A program made the position numbers and the translations under genes. 64,000 bases of DNA, taken from positions 76,097,340-76,161,339 of the forward strand of contig OY776681.1 in assembly GCA_963675555.1 (NCBI GenBank), read 5' to 3'. The number at the start of each line of letters is the position of its first letter. Within the stretch, counting starts at the first letter, position 1. The DNA is from Leptura quadrifasciata (Eukaryota > Arthropoda > Insecta > Coleoptera > Cerambycidae). Of this stretch, positions 10,490 to 19,545 are shown piece after piece. Below the pieces are notes generated by a model. It was given only the letters and a program-made list of their open reading frames with translations. It was not told the origin of the DNA and made no database searches.

Positions 10490-10772
10490 GAGCTTACTAT
10501 CGAAACTTTATTTGCCAAATTTCAAAAGATTAATAATAAACACGAAATGACTACTCTTTAAGATCCTATATACTTGCTCAATACAATAAATTGTTAATAC
10601 GACTGGTCATCGAACGTTATTACAAAGTGCAAGTGCGACTCCGTGGGTCCGGTGCATTACATTAACTGTGAAAATGAAACGTATTCGATTTCTCGAAAAC
10701 TATGAGACCTGTTGAGCTGAATCCTTTTTTAAATACTTTTCTATAGTTTTGTCTACATTTGACTTAATATAT
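10490..10772. repeat. Right copy of the 283-bp direct repeat
   Basis: Same orientation as 7408-7690. It runs on without a break into the right arm of the older long-TIR element (to about 11142). Confidence 0.85.
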
Positions 10773-11165
10773 ACATACGTACATAAATTTTGATTAATTA
10801 GCATACTTTCTCACATAGTGAAGTTTTCAATGCATGAATTTGCTAGTGGCGACTTTGGGACTTATTTTCTCGAAAAGACGTTATATTCTGAAAATTTCGA
10901 AAGCGCCATTAGAAGCACTATGGATTATTGAGTAAGTTTACAAAAATTCATAGTCCTAGCTCAAACCGTTGATTTAATAGCGGGATGCATGATTTAAAAA
11001 ACACATTTTTCAAATTACTTCTCAGACATGAAAAAAACAATTTTGCTAAATTCAGTCCTACTAAAGAAAGTTGTAGAATTACATTTCGAGTAGCTAAAAT
11101 TAAGCCCAACAAAATGGTGAAGGTTCCATTTGGTTTTACCTGAAAAAAAAAACTACCAGAAATAA

Positions 11166-11510
11166 GCGAAATAGAAGATCGATTTACCTAAGGATTCTTC
11201 CAATACTCTACGAGAAAAATATATTCAATTCTATTATCTAAATTTTTATATCATAAAATATGTATTTCTGTCGAGTTTTTAAAGATCCAGACGCAGATCC
11301 GAGTCATACAGATTGCTGAACAAGGACCCTGCAAACTCATTCGCCAACCTGAGATTTCGATTATTTTCAAAGTTATTAATAAAAGCCCTTTCAATCTTGC
11401 TTGTTTACCTCCTACCCAAGTGGCCACACATGAACTTTCCTTCCGAATGTGTCATCAGACATACTCCTGAAAACTATTAATACCAAAGACATGTCAGCTG
11501 CATCTATAAC
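11166..11510. other. No gene recognised
   Basis: Unique-looking AT-rich spacer between the old long-TIR element and the Penelope palindrome complex. Confidence 0.5.
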
Positions 11511-11511
11511 G

Positions 11512-11740
11512 TGTATAATAAATAACGAACACAAATTTTTTCGTTATATATCTATTTTTTTATTTTATTTTAAAGTTTGCGACCGTAGTTTCGTAGAACC
11601 TAATAGTCTACATTTTCAGTGAATTACAAATTAATTTGTTAAGGTATTTATACATTACAAAGGGGATTATGTTAATTGACAGTAATTAAACAGTTTATTG
11701 GTAGGTCTCTTTAACAACAGGGCGGCAAACAAAGTGAAAT
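11512..11740. repeat. Outer left arm of the Penelope complex (inverted partner 14110-14345)
   Basis: Reverse complement of 14110-14345. Shared blocks include TAATAAATAACGAAC, TTTCGTTATATATC, TTTATTTTAAAGTTTGCGAC, GTTTCGTAGAA and the CTTT..CAACAGGG..GG block. Penelope-like elements are often found with inverted pseudo-LTR copies; this outer pair may be such a terminal repeat. Confidence 0.85.
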
Positions 11741-11789
11741 TACCAATAGCTAGGTGTAATTAAGCAGGTTAATACTTGAATTATTTCTA

Positions 11790-12183
11790 TGTTTATAAAT
11801 TTAAATAGATTCTAATGGAATTTGCTGAATTTTGTTGCATAATATAGAATTTCTAGTTTTTCTGTGAACTGACAATTGTGGCTGGTTTCTAAAAAAATAT
11901 TTGCAAAATTTAAATTACTTTTCCATTTTTTCGAATAATTTTAAATGTTCCGAGTAACTTATGTTAAATGACTTTCTTGTTTGGCCTATATAGTAGCTAT
12001 TGCCTATATTGCATCCGATTTTCTACTTTTTTGTGTCTTTTGTTTGGTATTATAGAGAATATTTAATACTTTTTGGCTAGGTTTGAATGCTACCAGAAGG
12101 TTATGATTTGATAATACATACGAGATTATTTCTGACGAGGGGCCAAAGTATGTCAGAGAACAAATTTTTTTGATGGTTTTTCT
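11790..12183 (-). pseudogene. Penelope-like element GIY-YIG endonuclease, type 1
   Basis: Minus-strand reading near 12175 gives LTYFGPSSEIISYVLSNHN and LLVAFKPSQKVLNILYNTK. This linker stretch precedes the GIY-YIG endonuclease in Penelope-like elements. A frame change follows and then YIGQTRKSFN and YSEHL are legible, matching the YIGQT..SF..R..EH core, then SNLNFANIFLETSHN and EKLEILYYATK. Several stops and frameshifts interrupt it. The order on the minus strand (reverse transcriptase at about 14110-13590, then this endonuclease) fits one element split by the palindrome at 12201-13586. Confidence 0.75.
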
Positions 12184-12397
12184 TTAGTCTTATTTTCTGT
12201 ATATTCTTTCCTATTATTTGGGTTTTCTACCACATGTATTATTATCCTCTTCAAAAAAAAATCACCGAACCTACAAAATAATAGAATTATTGGAAAAATG
12301 CCTCTGCGCCCGTGATGTTTACGTCAAAGGAATAGTCAGAGGTTATGTTTTGCGAATAATATAAATCGGAATAAACACAGAAATAAAGTATTTTGCT

Positions 12398-12434
12398 GAC
12401 GTTTCGGAAAGTAGTCTCTTTCCGTTTTCAAAGC
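12398..12434 (-). ncRNA. Hammerhead-ribozyme-like motif (degenerate), left arm
   Basis: On the minus strand, TTTGAAAACGGAAAG, a 6-nt loop, and CTTTCCGAAACGTC can be read. That is a CUGANGA-like box with two deviations, a stem II of six to seven base pairs, and GAAACGUC, the order found in hammerhead ribozymes reported from Penelope-like element pseudo-LTRs. The first box is degenerate, so self-cleavage is doubtful. The call rests on position and partial core match. Confidence 0.4.
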
Positions 12435-12849
12435 TTTTTTTGGAAGAACTTTTATTTTGCTGTGTATGTCAAATACACAGCTTTAAGATTTTGTTTATGT
12501 TATTTCCATAGATACTTACTACTTACACAGAACACAGAACTGATGATATTTTCTTTTAGATAATGTTGAGTTTGTTAAGTTCTTCTTTTAACATTGGAAG
12601 TTAGGTTGCACAAATATCTACAGAACAATTCGATACGCACTTATCACTTATCTTCATTTAATAAGATTATTGCTGATTCTTTAATTTTTCTTTTTTTTTT
12701 GGTATCTGGTTCTTTTGTTAAAATGTTGAAAATAGGGACAATCAGGTACGACAATAACCTGAACGTCATTATACAGCAATAATTCCTTATGTATATAGAC
12801 TATCGGTGACAAATTTGATGTTAGGACGATATTTCAAACGGGGAACACT

Positions 12850-13241
12850 TTAAGATCTATTTTAACAAAAACAAAACCGATAAACAGGGAGAAGAATTCA
12901 AAAAACTGTATTTGCAATATCCCGTACGAATGTGATAAATGTTATGTGGGTGAGTCATCCAGACCTTTCAGTGTGAGGTTGCATGAGCACAAGAATTACA
13001 TTAGAAAGAATGAAATTCAGAAATCAAAGATTTGTGAACATGCTTGAGAAAATGGACATAGAATAAACTGGGACTCGGCAAAAATTTTAACAAAAGAAGC
13101 AGATACCAAAAAAAGAAAAATTAAAGAATCAGCAATAATCTTATTAAATGAAGATAAGTGCGTATCGAATTGTTCTGTAGATATTTTTACAACCTGGCTA
13201 CCAATGTTAAAAGAAGAACTTAACAAACTCAACATTATCTA
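12850..13241 (+). pseudogene. Penelope-like element GIY-YIG endonuclease, type 2
   Basis: The plus-strand reading contains IPYECDKCYVGESSRPFSVR followed by LHEHKNYI, the Y-(I/V)-GE-(T/S)-R-F-R-EH core of the Penelope GIY-YIG domain, with the preceding Cys pair (CDKC). One in-frame stop follows KICEHA (about 13045). The frame continues NGHRINWDSAKILTKE and then KKRKIKESAIILLNEDKC, ending ELNKLNII-stop at about 13241. The N-terminal reverse transcriptase is not in frame upstream. It differs clearly from the endonuclease at 11790-12183, so two Penelope families or lineages are combined here. Confidence 0.85.
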
Positions 13242-13351
13242 AAAGAAAATATCATCAGTTCTGTGTAAGTAGTAAGTATGGAAATAACATAAACAGAATC
13301 TTAAAGCTGTATATTTGAGATACACAGCAAAATAAGAGTTCTTCCAAAAAA

Positions 13352-13389
13352 AGCTTTGAAAACGGAAAGAGACTACATTCCGAAACGTC
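13352..13389 (+). ncRNA. Hammerhead-ribozyme-like motif (degenerate), right arm
   Basis: Plus-strand mirror of the motif at 12398-12434: CTTTGAAAACGGAA, loop, then TTCCGAAACGTC. It lies about 110 bases after the endonuclease stop codon, that is, in the 3' UTR or pseudo-LTR, where hammerheads occur in Penelope-like elements. The stem is kept although the two arms differ at one loop-side base. Confidence 0.4.
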
Positions 13390-13586
13390 AGCAAAATACA
13401 TTATTTCTGCGTTTATTCCGATTTATATTATTTGCAAAACATAACCTCTGACTATTCCTTTGACGTAAACGTCACGGGCGCAGAGGCTTTTTTTAAATAA
13501 TTCTATTATTTTGTAGATTCGGTGATTTGTTTTTGAAGAGGATGATAATACATGCGTTAGAAAATCCAAATAATGGGAAAGAATAT

Positions 13587-14110
13587 TCGTAGAATGTCAC
13601 AAATAACGTTCAGACAATATTTTCTGTATAATTTCGAAATACTCCTTCCTTATGTCGTATATTTGAAAACATGTTACTCACATCAAAATATGCTAAGATT
13701 ACATTTTCTGGGAGTATAACATTTTTGATTTGTTGGTAAGCTCAACCGAATTTTTGTTGCTGTGGGTAGATGTGAAATTAGTTATATTTTTGAGTATTTT
13801 GTTCAATTCTATTGCTATTTTTCTTAAAGGGCTATTTATGTATGACACTACGGGCCTAGTTTGGTTTTTCTCTTTATGGGCTTTTATTAGACCGTATAAT
13901 ATTGGAGGCAATGGATTCCTATTAATTAATTTGTATTTTTCTTTGTAAGAATTACTTGTAGATCTTCCAGTTTATTTTTTAATTTACTTTGAATTTTATT
14001 TGTTGGATCTGTTTGGTTTTCTTTTTCAATCAAGTTATAAATTTTTTGGGTTCAATGTTCTTTTTAAAATTGCTGTGGAATTCCCTTTATCTACTTTTAT
14101 AACTAGGATG
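13587..14110 (-). pseudogene. Penelope-like reverse transcriptase, N-terminal part
   Basis: The minus frame 13911-13699 reads MPPILYGLIKAHKE and NQTRPVVSYINSPLRKIAIE, the P-x-x-YGL-x-K-x-HK and RPIVS-x-x-x-SP blocks (RT motif region 1-2) characteristic of Penelope-like elements. It is followed by a decayed stretch related to LxxFDVxxxFxNI (about 13690-13640). Upstream, 14110-13920 has frameshifts and stops. The fingers-to-palm transition is where the sequence breaks into the palindrome at about 13590, so the catalytic YxDD block is absent. Confidence 0.8.
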
Positions 14111-14345
14111 TTGTTTTTTTACCACCCTGTTGTAAAAGAGGCCTACCGGCAATATTTAATTATAGCCAATTAACATAATTCCCTTTTATATAATACATAA
14201 ATACCCTTACAATTTAATTTGCAATTCACTGTGCTTGAAAATGTAAACTAGATTCTACGAAACTGCAGTCGCAAACTTTAAAATAAAATTAAAAAAATAG
14301 TGATATATAACGAAAAAAAAAAATTGCGTTCGTTATTTATTATAA
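14110..14345. repeat. Outer right arm of the Penelope complex
   Basis: Inverted partner of 11512-11740 (see there); the right arm has small insertions, for example in the A/T-rich middle. Confidence 0.85.
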
Positions 14346-14589
14346 AGGAATATCACACAGACAACACCATGTAACATGTATGTAAACGTGAAATAAAACA
14401 ATGTGTGTAACAGAAAACATGACTATTAAAATATAATTCCAAGAAAAAAGAGAAAGAAAGAAATTTCTAGAAAATATTCGTCTAAAATTATCTTCAAAAA
14501 TTAATCCTGGGTAGATTTACCTCATCATACCATATCCTATATTTAATTTTTCAAAAATTTTCCGTAATATGTAGAATTAGACTGAACGC

Positions 14590-15340
14590 AATTTTTCTTG
14601 AGAGAGTTTAATCCGACTAAGATGTTTGCAAAGGGTATTTTCGATACGATTCTAAGCATTTTTTATTTAAAATACGTTTTTAAAATCAAGTAGGCTTTTC
14701 TGGAGGGAAGGAGAGTCGACAAAAATTGTTTGGACCCTCCCTCAAACCGCCTCTGGCGCTTTGATGAAAAAGTTGTTTTTTGACATATTGCTTCACTGTG
14801 AGCAATTTTTATTTGCAATATTTTTTGATTTGACAAAACATAATCTTGGGTCCTACCTGCAAGCATCCCTGACGAGAAACTTGATAAACGCTTTTTTGAT
14901 ACAATTTGCCATTCAAAACAATTTTCGCACCAAATGGTTCTTGATTCGATAAAAGATGTTTGAACAAGGAAATTATTTCCTTAACTATTTTTATTTGAAA
15001 TAAAATTGGTTTGGTCCTTTTCTGGAACCACTCCTGACGCTCTGATGAGAAATTTGTAAAAATATTTTTTCGATATAATTCTCCATAATAAGTTTCAATC
15101 AAAACAGTTTTTGGTTTGATTCGACAAAAAATGTTTTAAGACCACGTTATTTATTGCTGTGATGACAAATGTGCAAAGTACTCAAAAGTCATCAAGCCGC
15201 TCTTGATGTTTTGCAAAAATCCATTTCGATACAATATCCAATAATTTTTATTTTACAATTAGCTTAATTAAACGAATTTCTTTATGATATAGTTTTTAAT
15301 TCGGTAACAATTTGTTTTGAGTTTTCCTCCAAACCTTGTA
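14590..15340. repeat. Highly diverged tandem repeat, about four units
   Basis: The same sequence of blocks recurs with a period of roughly 120-190 bases: a TTTTTATTTG block, GATT(C/T)GA(C/T)AAAA..ATGTTT, a GG(T/A)CC(T/C) block, (C/G)TGACG..CTGATGAGAAA, and TTTTTTCGATACAATTC/TGCCATAA. Blocks are visible near 14640-14800, 14800-14900, 14925-15070 and 15090-15250. Units have large indels, so this is an old satellite-like array. No reading frame with a motif is present. Confidence 0.45.
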
Positions 15341-16520
15341 GTAGTAATATTCAACATCGTTCTACCTTCGACTTTCCAGAATTAACGTCTACTAACTTCA
15401 GATTTACACGTTAATATCAGAAAAACGTTTTATCCAGAGACAAGTAAGTGCATAATCGAAATAAAACGTTGATATGATGTTTTTTATCTAAAAAAACGTG
15501 ACTTTATTGATGAGTATTAATAATTTTAAACGCATAAAACACGTTTTAAAGGTATATTAGTGGTGGAAATTTCCAGATATCCAATTCAACATATCACCAT
15601 TGGGAAATGTTTTTCAATATACGTTTACTTCAAGTTCATTTTATTCTTTGGTACTACATTCAAACGTTATAGAAACGTTGCAATATGCGTTAATATACAC
15701 ATTAATCCGCGTTACATTTGTCCGGTGAATCAACGTTGTAATACAACGGTTCTCGACAGTCGGTTATCGTTAATCGTTTACTGTGTTCTGAACTGACCAA
15801 TAAAATTATTGTTTAAATGTCAAATCAACAACTTTATATGAAAAAACAAACAACAAACGGTATAACACTAGATCCCATTTTATTATATATCCATGGGTAT
15901 GAAAATAGCAGGAGGACAAGTTTCCTTTTTAGTAAACAAATTTAATATACACTACCAATATAAAAGAGTATATTGTAATAAATATGGTTTTATTAAACAG
16001 TTTTCACATATTTTGCGTGATATAAATGAGCAGGAATTTTTTATTTCCGTTTGGAAATTTGAAATAAAATAATGATTGCAAATTTGTACTTCACGATTTA
16101 GTTTTAAATTACTGCATAATAATAGTCCAAGCAAACTAAACTAGTTATATCTTTAACGTGGGAAAAATTGATTCAGAAGCTATTTCAACAGTTTTTAGCT
16201 CACGAATCATTACTAAATAATATGTCCATAATCCGACAAAATCAATCGACGGGAACCTCCTCAAAAATGGATTTCAAAATCATGACTGTTCTGTAATATT
16301 TTGTTCGTTCGCGAATAATTTTTAATATTTTCTGTATCATAATTTATGTTTTCATTTTGGTCCAGAGTAACATTTGTTATGAAGAATGGAGACATTTGAA
16401 TTGTGCGTGATTTTAAGGAAGAATTGGACAGAAGACAAGAGGAAGTTGAAATTTCCTAAGAAAGAGCAGATAATATAAATGAAGTCATCTGCAGCTATGG
16501 AAACGATGTCATATATATAA
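15341..16520. other. No gene recognised
   Basis: AT-rich. Several short AACGTT/AAACGT motifs cluster at 15420-15780, but no protein motif, TIR or tRNA-like sequence was seen. Confidence 0.5.
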
Positions 16521-16525
16521 CTAAC

Positions 16526-16735
16526 TAACACCACAGGTAATTACGACACCCTTTATCCCAGAAGGCTCTAGAAGAGCCTTGTGTGGGAGGGGGTTACACA
16601 TTTAGAGACAAGGGACACACACCCAATATCCATGTATAGTGGAAAAATCCCTCTCACAGTATTTTCCACTGCCACGATCGGGGATCGAACCCGGAACTTT
16701 TGGGTGAGAGGCAAGTGCCACCAGCCATACGTCAT
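16526..16735 (-). mobile_element. tRNA-derived SINE, copy 1
   Basis: On the minus strand the head resembles a tRNA: GCTGGTGGCACTTGCC (A-box-like) followed by CGGGTTCGATCCCCGATCG (B box, GGTTCGANNCC) at about 16695-16675. The body contains GTGTAACCCCCTCCCACACA and the end ACACCACAGG. Both are shared in modified form with the copy at 55377-55580, so this is a dispersed family and not a tRNA gene. The plus-strand record therefore reads as its reverse complement. Confidence 0.75.
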
Positions 16736-17420
16736 AAGTTTGTCGGCAAGATAAAATACTTCGGGCTAATGAAAACAACAATCATAAAATTATTTCTCCT
16801 ATGAGCTCTGTTGACAAAGCATAGGTGCACAATGCACAACGCAGATGACTTTGCTGATGTGGATATCATTCGTGCTGCAGTCTGATCATCAGAAAATACA
16901 AGTACAACAGACATAAAGGAAGACACTTGCTGATTCTGCTTCTGTGTCATGCCAAAAATAGTGTTTTAAAGTCGTACTATCACAGTGACATAAGACGAGG
17001 ACCATCTCCCAACCCTGTGTCTAATATCCTCTGCATTCAGTTATGATATCTGCAAATTGCTCATGTTTCTGCATGTTTTCATGAGTTGTGATATGGAATC
17101 CAGAGTTTCTTCAATGGGAAAGTCCTCACCATTCCACAAACTGCTCTTGCTTTACTTCTTATCAACGTTCGGATATTGACACTGCTGGAAGAAAAACAAC
17201 GCTTCTGTTTTATAGCTACAAATCAACGGAATCCATAAGCGCAGTGTTAGTAGATATGATATTACAGTTCCTGATCAAAAACACATGTAATTTCTTATGG
17301 AGGTACATTTTGCAGTATTTTGGTTGGGAACAATGAGAACGGTATGGATTTAAGGCAATGCAATGGTGGATTCTTGAGAAATCGCACAAACCTCTGTCAT
17401 TTTAGTTTGTAATGAATAAC
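16736..17420. other. No gene; contains one arm of a distant inverted pair
   Basis: Bases 17268-17341 are a diverged reverse complement of 20849-20926 (landmarks CTGATCAAAAACACATG and CCATAAGAAAATGCATGGG). Short frames without motifs otherwise. Confidence 0.5.
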
Positions 17421-17422
17421 AA

Positions 17423-17505
17423 AGCCGAGCAGGCATGAGGATTCGAACGCGCGCCCTTTGGATTGCAAGACAAACGTCATATCGTTGAGCTATTGTGGTA
17501 CCCAC
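17423..17505 (-). mobile_element. tRNA-like SINE head or tRNA pseudogene
   Basis: On the minus strand, TGGGTACCACAATAGCTCAA is an A-box-like start and GCGCGTTCGAATCCTCATGCC contains a full B box (GTTCGAATCC). Between them is an anticodon-arm-like segment around TCTTGCAATCC. Acceptor-stem pairing is poor, so a functional tRNA is unlikely. No conserved SINE body was found adjacent. Confidence 0.55.
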
Positions 17506-17649
17506 GCTACTCACAATGATTTGTACGGACTTGCTATACATAACTCTCTATAATTATAATTAATTACACCAAACCGTATATCATACAATTTTGGTAAATT
17601 ATACATTTAAATATACATATGATGAAATGAATAAAAAAAATATGACATA

Positions 17650-17870
17650 CCAGAGAATATATATGATTAATATGTTTAGTGTGTGGTTATAGGATATAAT
17701 TTGATCTGATTGGATTAGGGATGCCGTTTTATTTCATATAGTTGTAATATAACACATGTTAGACTGGAGGGATAGGCATCTAAATATATAAATTCGAAAT
17801 AATATATAAGTATGTTTCCCAAAGTTCGATCTCTAGCAGAATAGAAAGTTCTATCGAAATATAAGTAATT
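17650..17870. repeat. Dispersed repeat, copy 1
   Basis: Matches 19335-19545 in the same orientation. Strongest block is GTTTCCCAAAGTTCGATCTC followed by TAGCAGAATA; upstream blocks are TAATATGTTTA, ATAGGATATAATTTGATC and TTATTTCATATAGT. No coding capacity. Confidence 0.75.
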
Positions 17871-19334
17871 TACCCTTAAAACCTATGTAAAACAGCGTCG
17901 TAGAAAATACTATCTATTGAATAAAACGATTACGTTAATAGTTTTTACACAAACAATTATTGGTATTACATCAACTATGTATTCATATATCCATACATAT
18001 ATAGCCGCATTTCATAAGACTATGATACATTGTGATTTACATAGGCATTTAAATATACATATGCCGACATATATTCAAGAATATGACTGACACTAGGGAA
18101 TATATTGCTATGAGCTGCGACTGAAGGTCGGTAAAAATAAATATCACAGTAAATAATTTCTAATCTAGATCTCAAGTAAGTTCTGATCACACAGCAATAA
18201 AATAAATGCAAAATCAATTGGAACAGTGTATTGTGGAACAGTAAAATACGATATACATAAAAGATGAAATAAAATTCCCTATCTAGCTAAAATATAAAAC
18301 GATACTAAAAATAACGTAATTTGGATAATTATTCTTAAAATCAAATTTTTTTATAAAGAAATAGAATTATTCGTCGAAATTTTCAATTTAAAATATATTC
18401 AATTATTTAAAAGATTTACAAAAAATTTATATCAACTTTATTACAACTTTTCCTCCGTGTAGCTCAAATAAACAACCTCCAAACGCACTATATCACTTAA
18501 TTCGATGATCACCTGCAATCTGCCAAGCTCCTATACAACTGCTAAACTCCTACACAATTCAAGTGATATATCGGTTCCACTAGGAATCGTTTTCAACTTG
18601 TCAGAATTTTGGAAAAAATTTAATTTTCTTTTCTTTCGTTTCAAATTTGTAAACTGGTTGTGTTCCTTTTTTTTACTAGACTTAACTTTCACCAACAACA
18701 GTCTATTTTCTCTCGTATTCTGGATATTTACTTTGTCTAAAAATTTTCACCTCTCGCAATTTTCAATAATTTTCTTGTTATTTATTTTTCATCCCCTAGC
18801 AACTTGTAATTTTCCAATTTTTCCACACTCTCACTTATTTTTCCGCAAATAATAAAATCGCCGATACCAACTTGAATGTTCCTTGACTTCAACTTGATAA
18901 AAGGAATTGGTTCTCATCACGTGGTATTGAGCTTTTTCCCAGTTTTATCACTTTCCCGCATAAATTAAAAATCTTATACCTAATGAACATAATAAATGCT
19001 TAAAAAGTTCAAAATGTTATAAACATTTTGATAATTAATTTAACAATAACTAAGTGAATTAAAACAACATAACTGATTCTAATTACCATTATATTGTGTT
19101 ATAAATATCTCTAACTGTTTTTAAAAGGTGAAATATAAAAATTGCGTGTAATGTATAAAAATATCTGTATATAATATTGGTATTTTATCAAACAAAACAA
19201 ATGAATGAAAACAGAAAACAAAAACATGCATGCAACTCTCTATTCAGATAGGATAAAATGCATTTTTACTCGCAATACGCAACTCGAATTGATCGGAATG
19301 TATTCTAAAGCTTTAGTACAAGCAATATCATATC
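17871..19334. other. No gene recognised; pyrimidine-rich stretch 18590-18850
   Basis: The only long frame (18505-18852, plus) is rich in Phe, Leu and Ser because the strand is T/C-rich. It has no motif, no codon-usage signature that I can see and no family resemblance. TATA-like and CAAT-like words are abundant but uninformative in this composition. Confidence 0.5.
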
Positions 19335-19545
19335 AATGTATTAGATTAATATGTTTAATGAGTGGGTATAGAATATAATTTGATCCAATGGGATTAGATG
19401 TGCTGTCTATTTCATATAGTAGTACTATTGTTAGAATGGATGTAAATATATCAATTTGAAATAATACGCAGGTTATAGGTAGTATGTTTCCCAAAGTTCG
19501 ATCTCTAGCAGAATAAGAAGTTCGATCACAATATATATACGGGAT
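19335..19545. repeat. Dispersed repeat, copy 2
   Basis: Direct partner of 17650-17870; contains the same GTTTCCCAAAGTTCGATCTC block and ends in a GTTCGATCACAATATATA stretch. Confidence 0.75.

Larger units (their letters stand above)
6500..11165. mobile_element. Old long-TIR DNA element enclosing a younger transposon
   Basis: About 6547-7000 is a diverged reverse complement of about 10640-11142. Aligned landmarks are ATGGTGAAGGT (right) against ACCTTCACCAT (left), AAAAAACACATTTTTC, TCAAATTACTTCTCAG and TTTCTATAGTTTTGTCTACA. Indels separate the arms but the order of blocks is conserved over roughly 400-450 bp. The outermost shared block is GGTAAAAC next to T-rich sequence, so exact ends are uncertain. 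The interior is disrupted by the transposon at 7691-10472 and carries no recognisable protein of its own. Probably a decayed non-autonomous element. Confidence 0.6.
12201..13586. repeat. Large palindrome of Penelope 3' ends
   Basis: Bases 12201-12723 are the reverse complement of 13084-13586 with few differences. Aligned landmarks are CGCCCGTGATGTTTACGTCA against TGACGTAAACGTCACGGGCG, and the stop-proximal coding sequence. The spacer 12724-13083 carries the core of a GIY-YIG endonuclease on the plus strand. So the 3' part of one Penelope-like element is present in both orientations around its own endonuclease. This could be a tail-to-tail pair or a snap-back integration product. Confidence 0.88.

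Noticed and set aside
7408..10772. LTR retrotransposon, because of 283-bp direct repeats
   Set aside because: The interior has TIRs, TA duplications and a DDE transposase, and no gag/pol, primer site or polypurine tract. The direct repeats also extend into an older inverted-repeat element.
17423..17505. Functional tRNA gene
   Set aside because: Good B box but poor acceptor-stem pairing; better explained as a SINE head or pseudogene. The same applies to the heads at 16655-16735, 55480-55580 and 57840-57912.
18505..18852. Hydrophobic 115-codon frame resembling a membrane protein
   Set aside because: The strand is T/C-rich, which alone yields Phe/Leu/Ser-rich translation. No conserved motif or supporting gene context.
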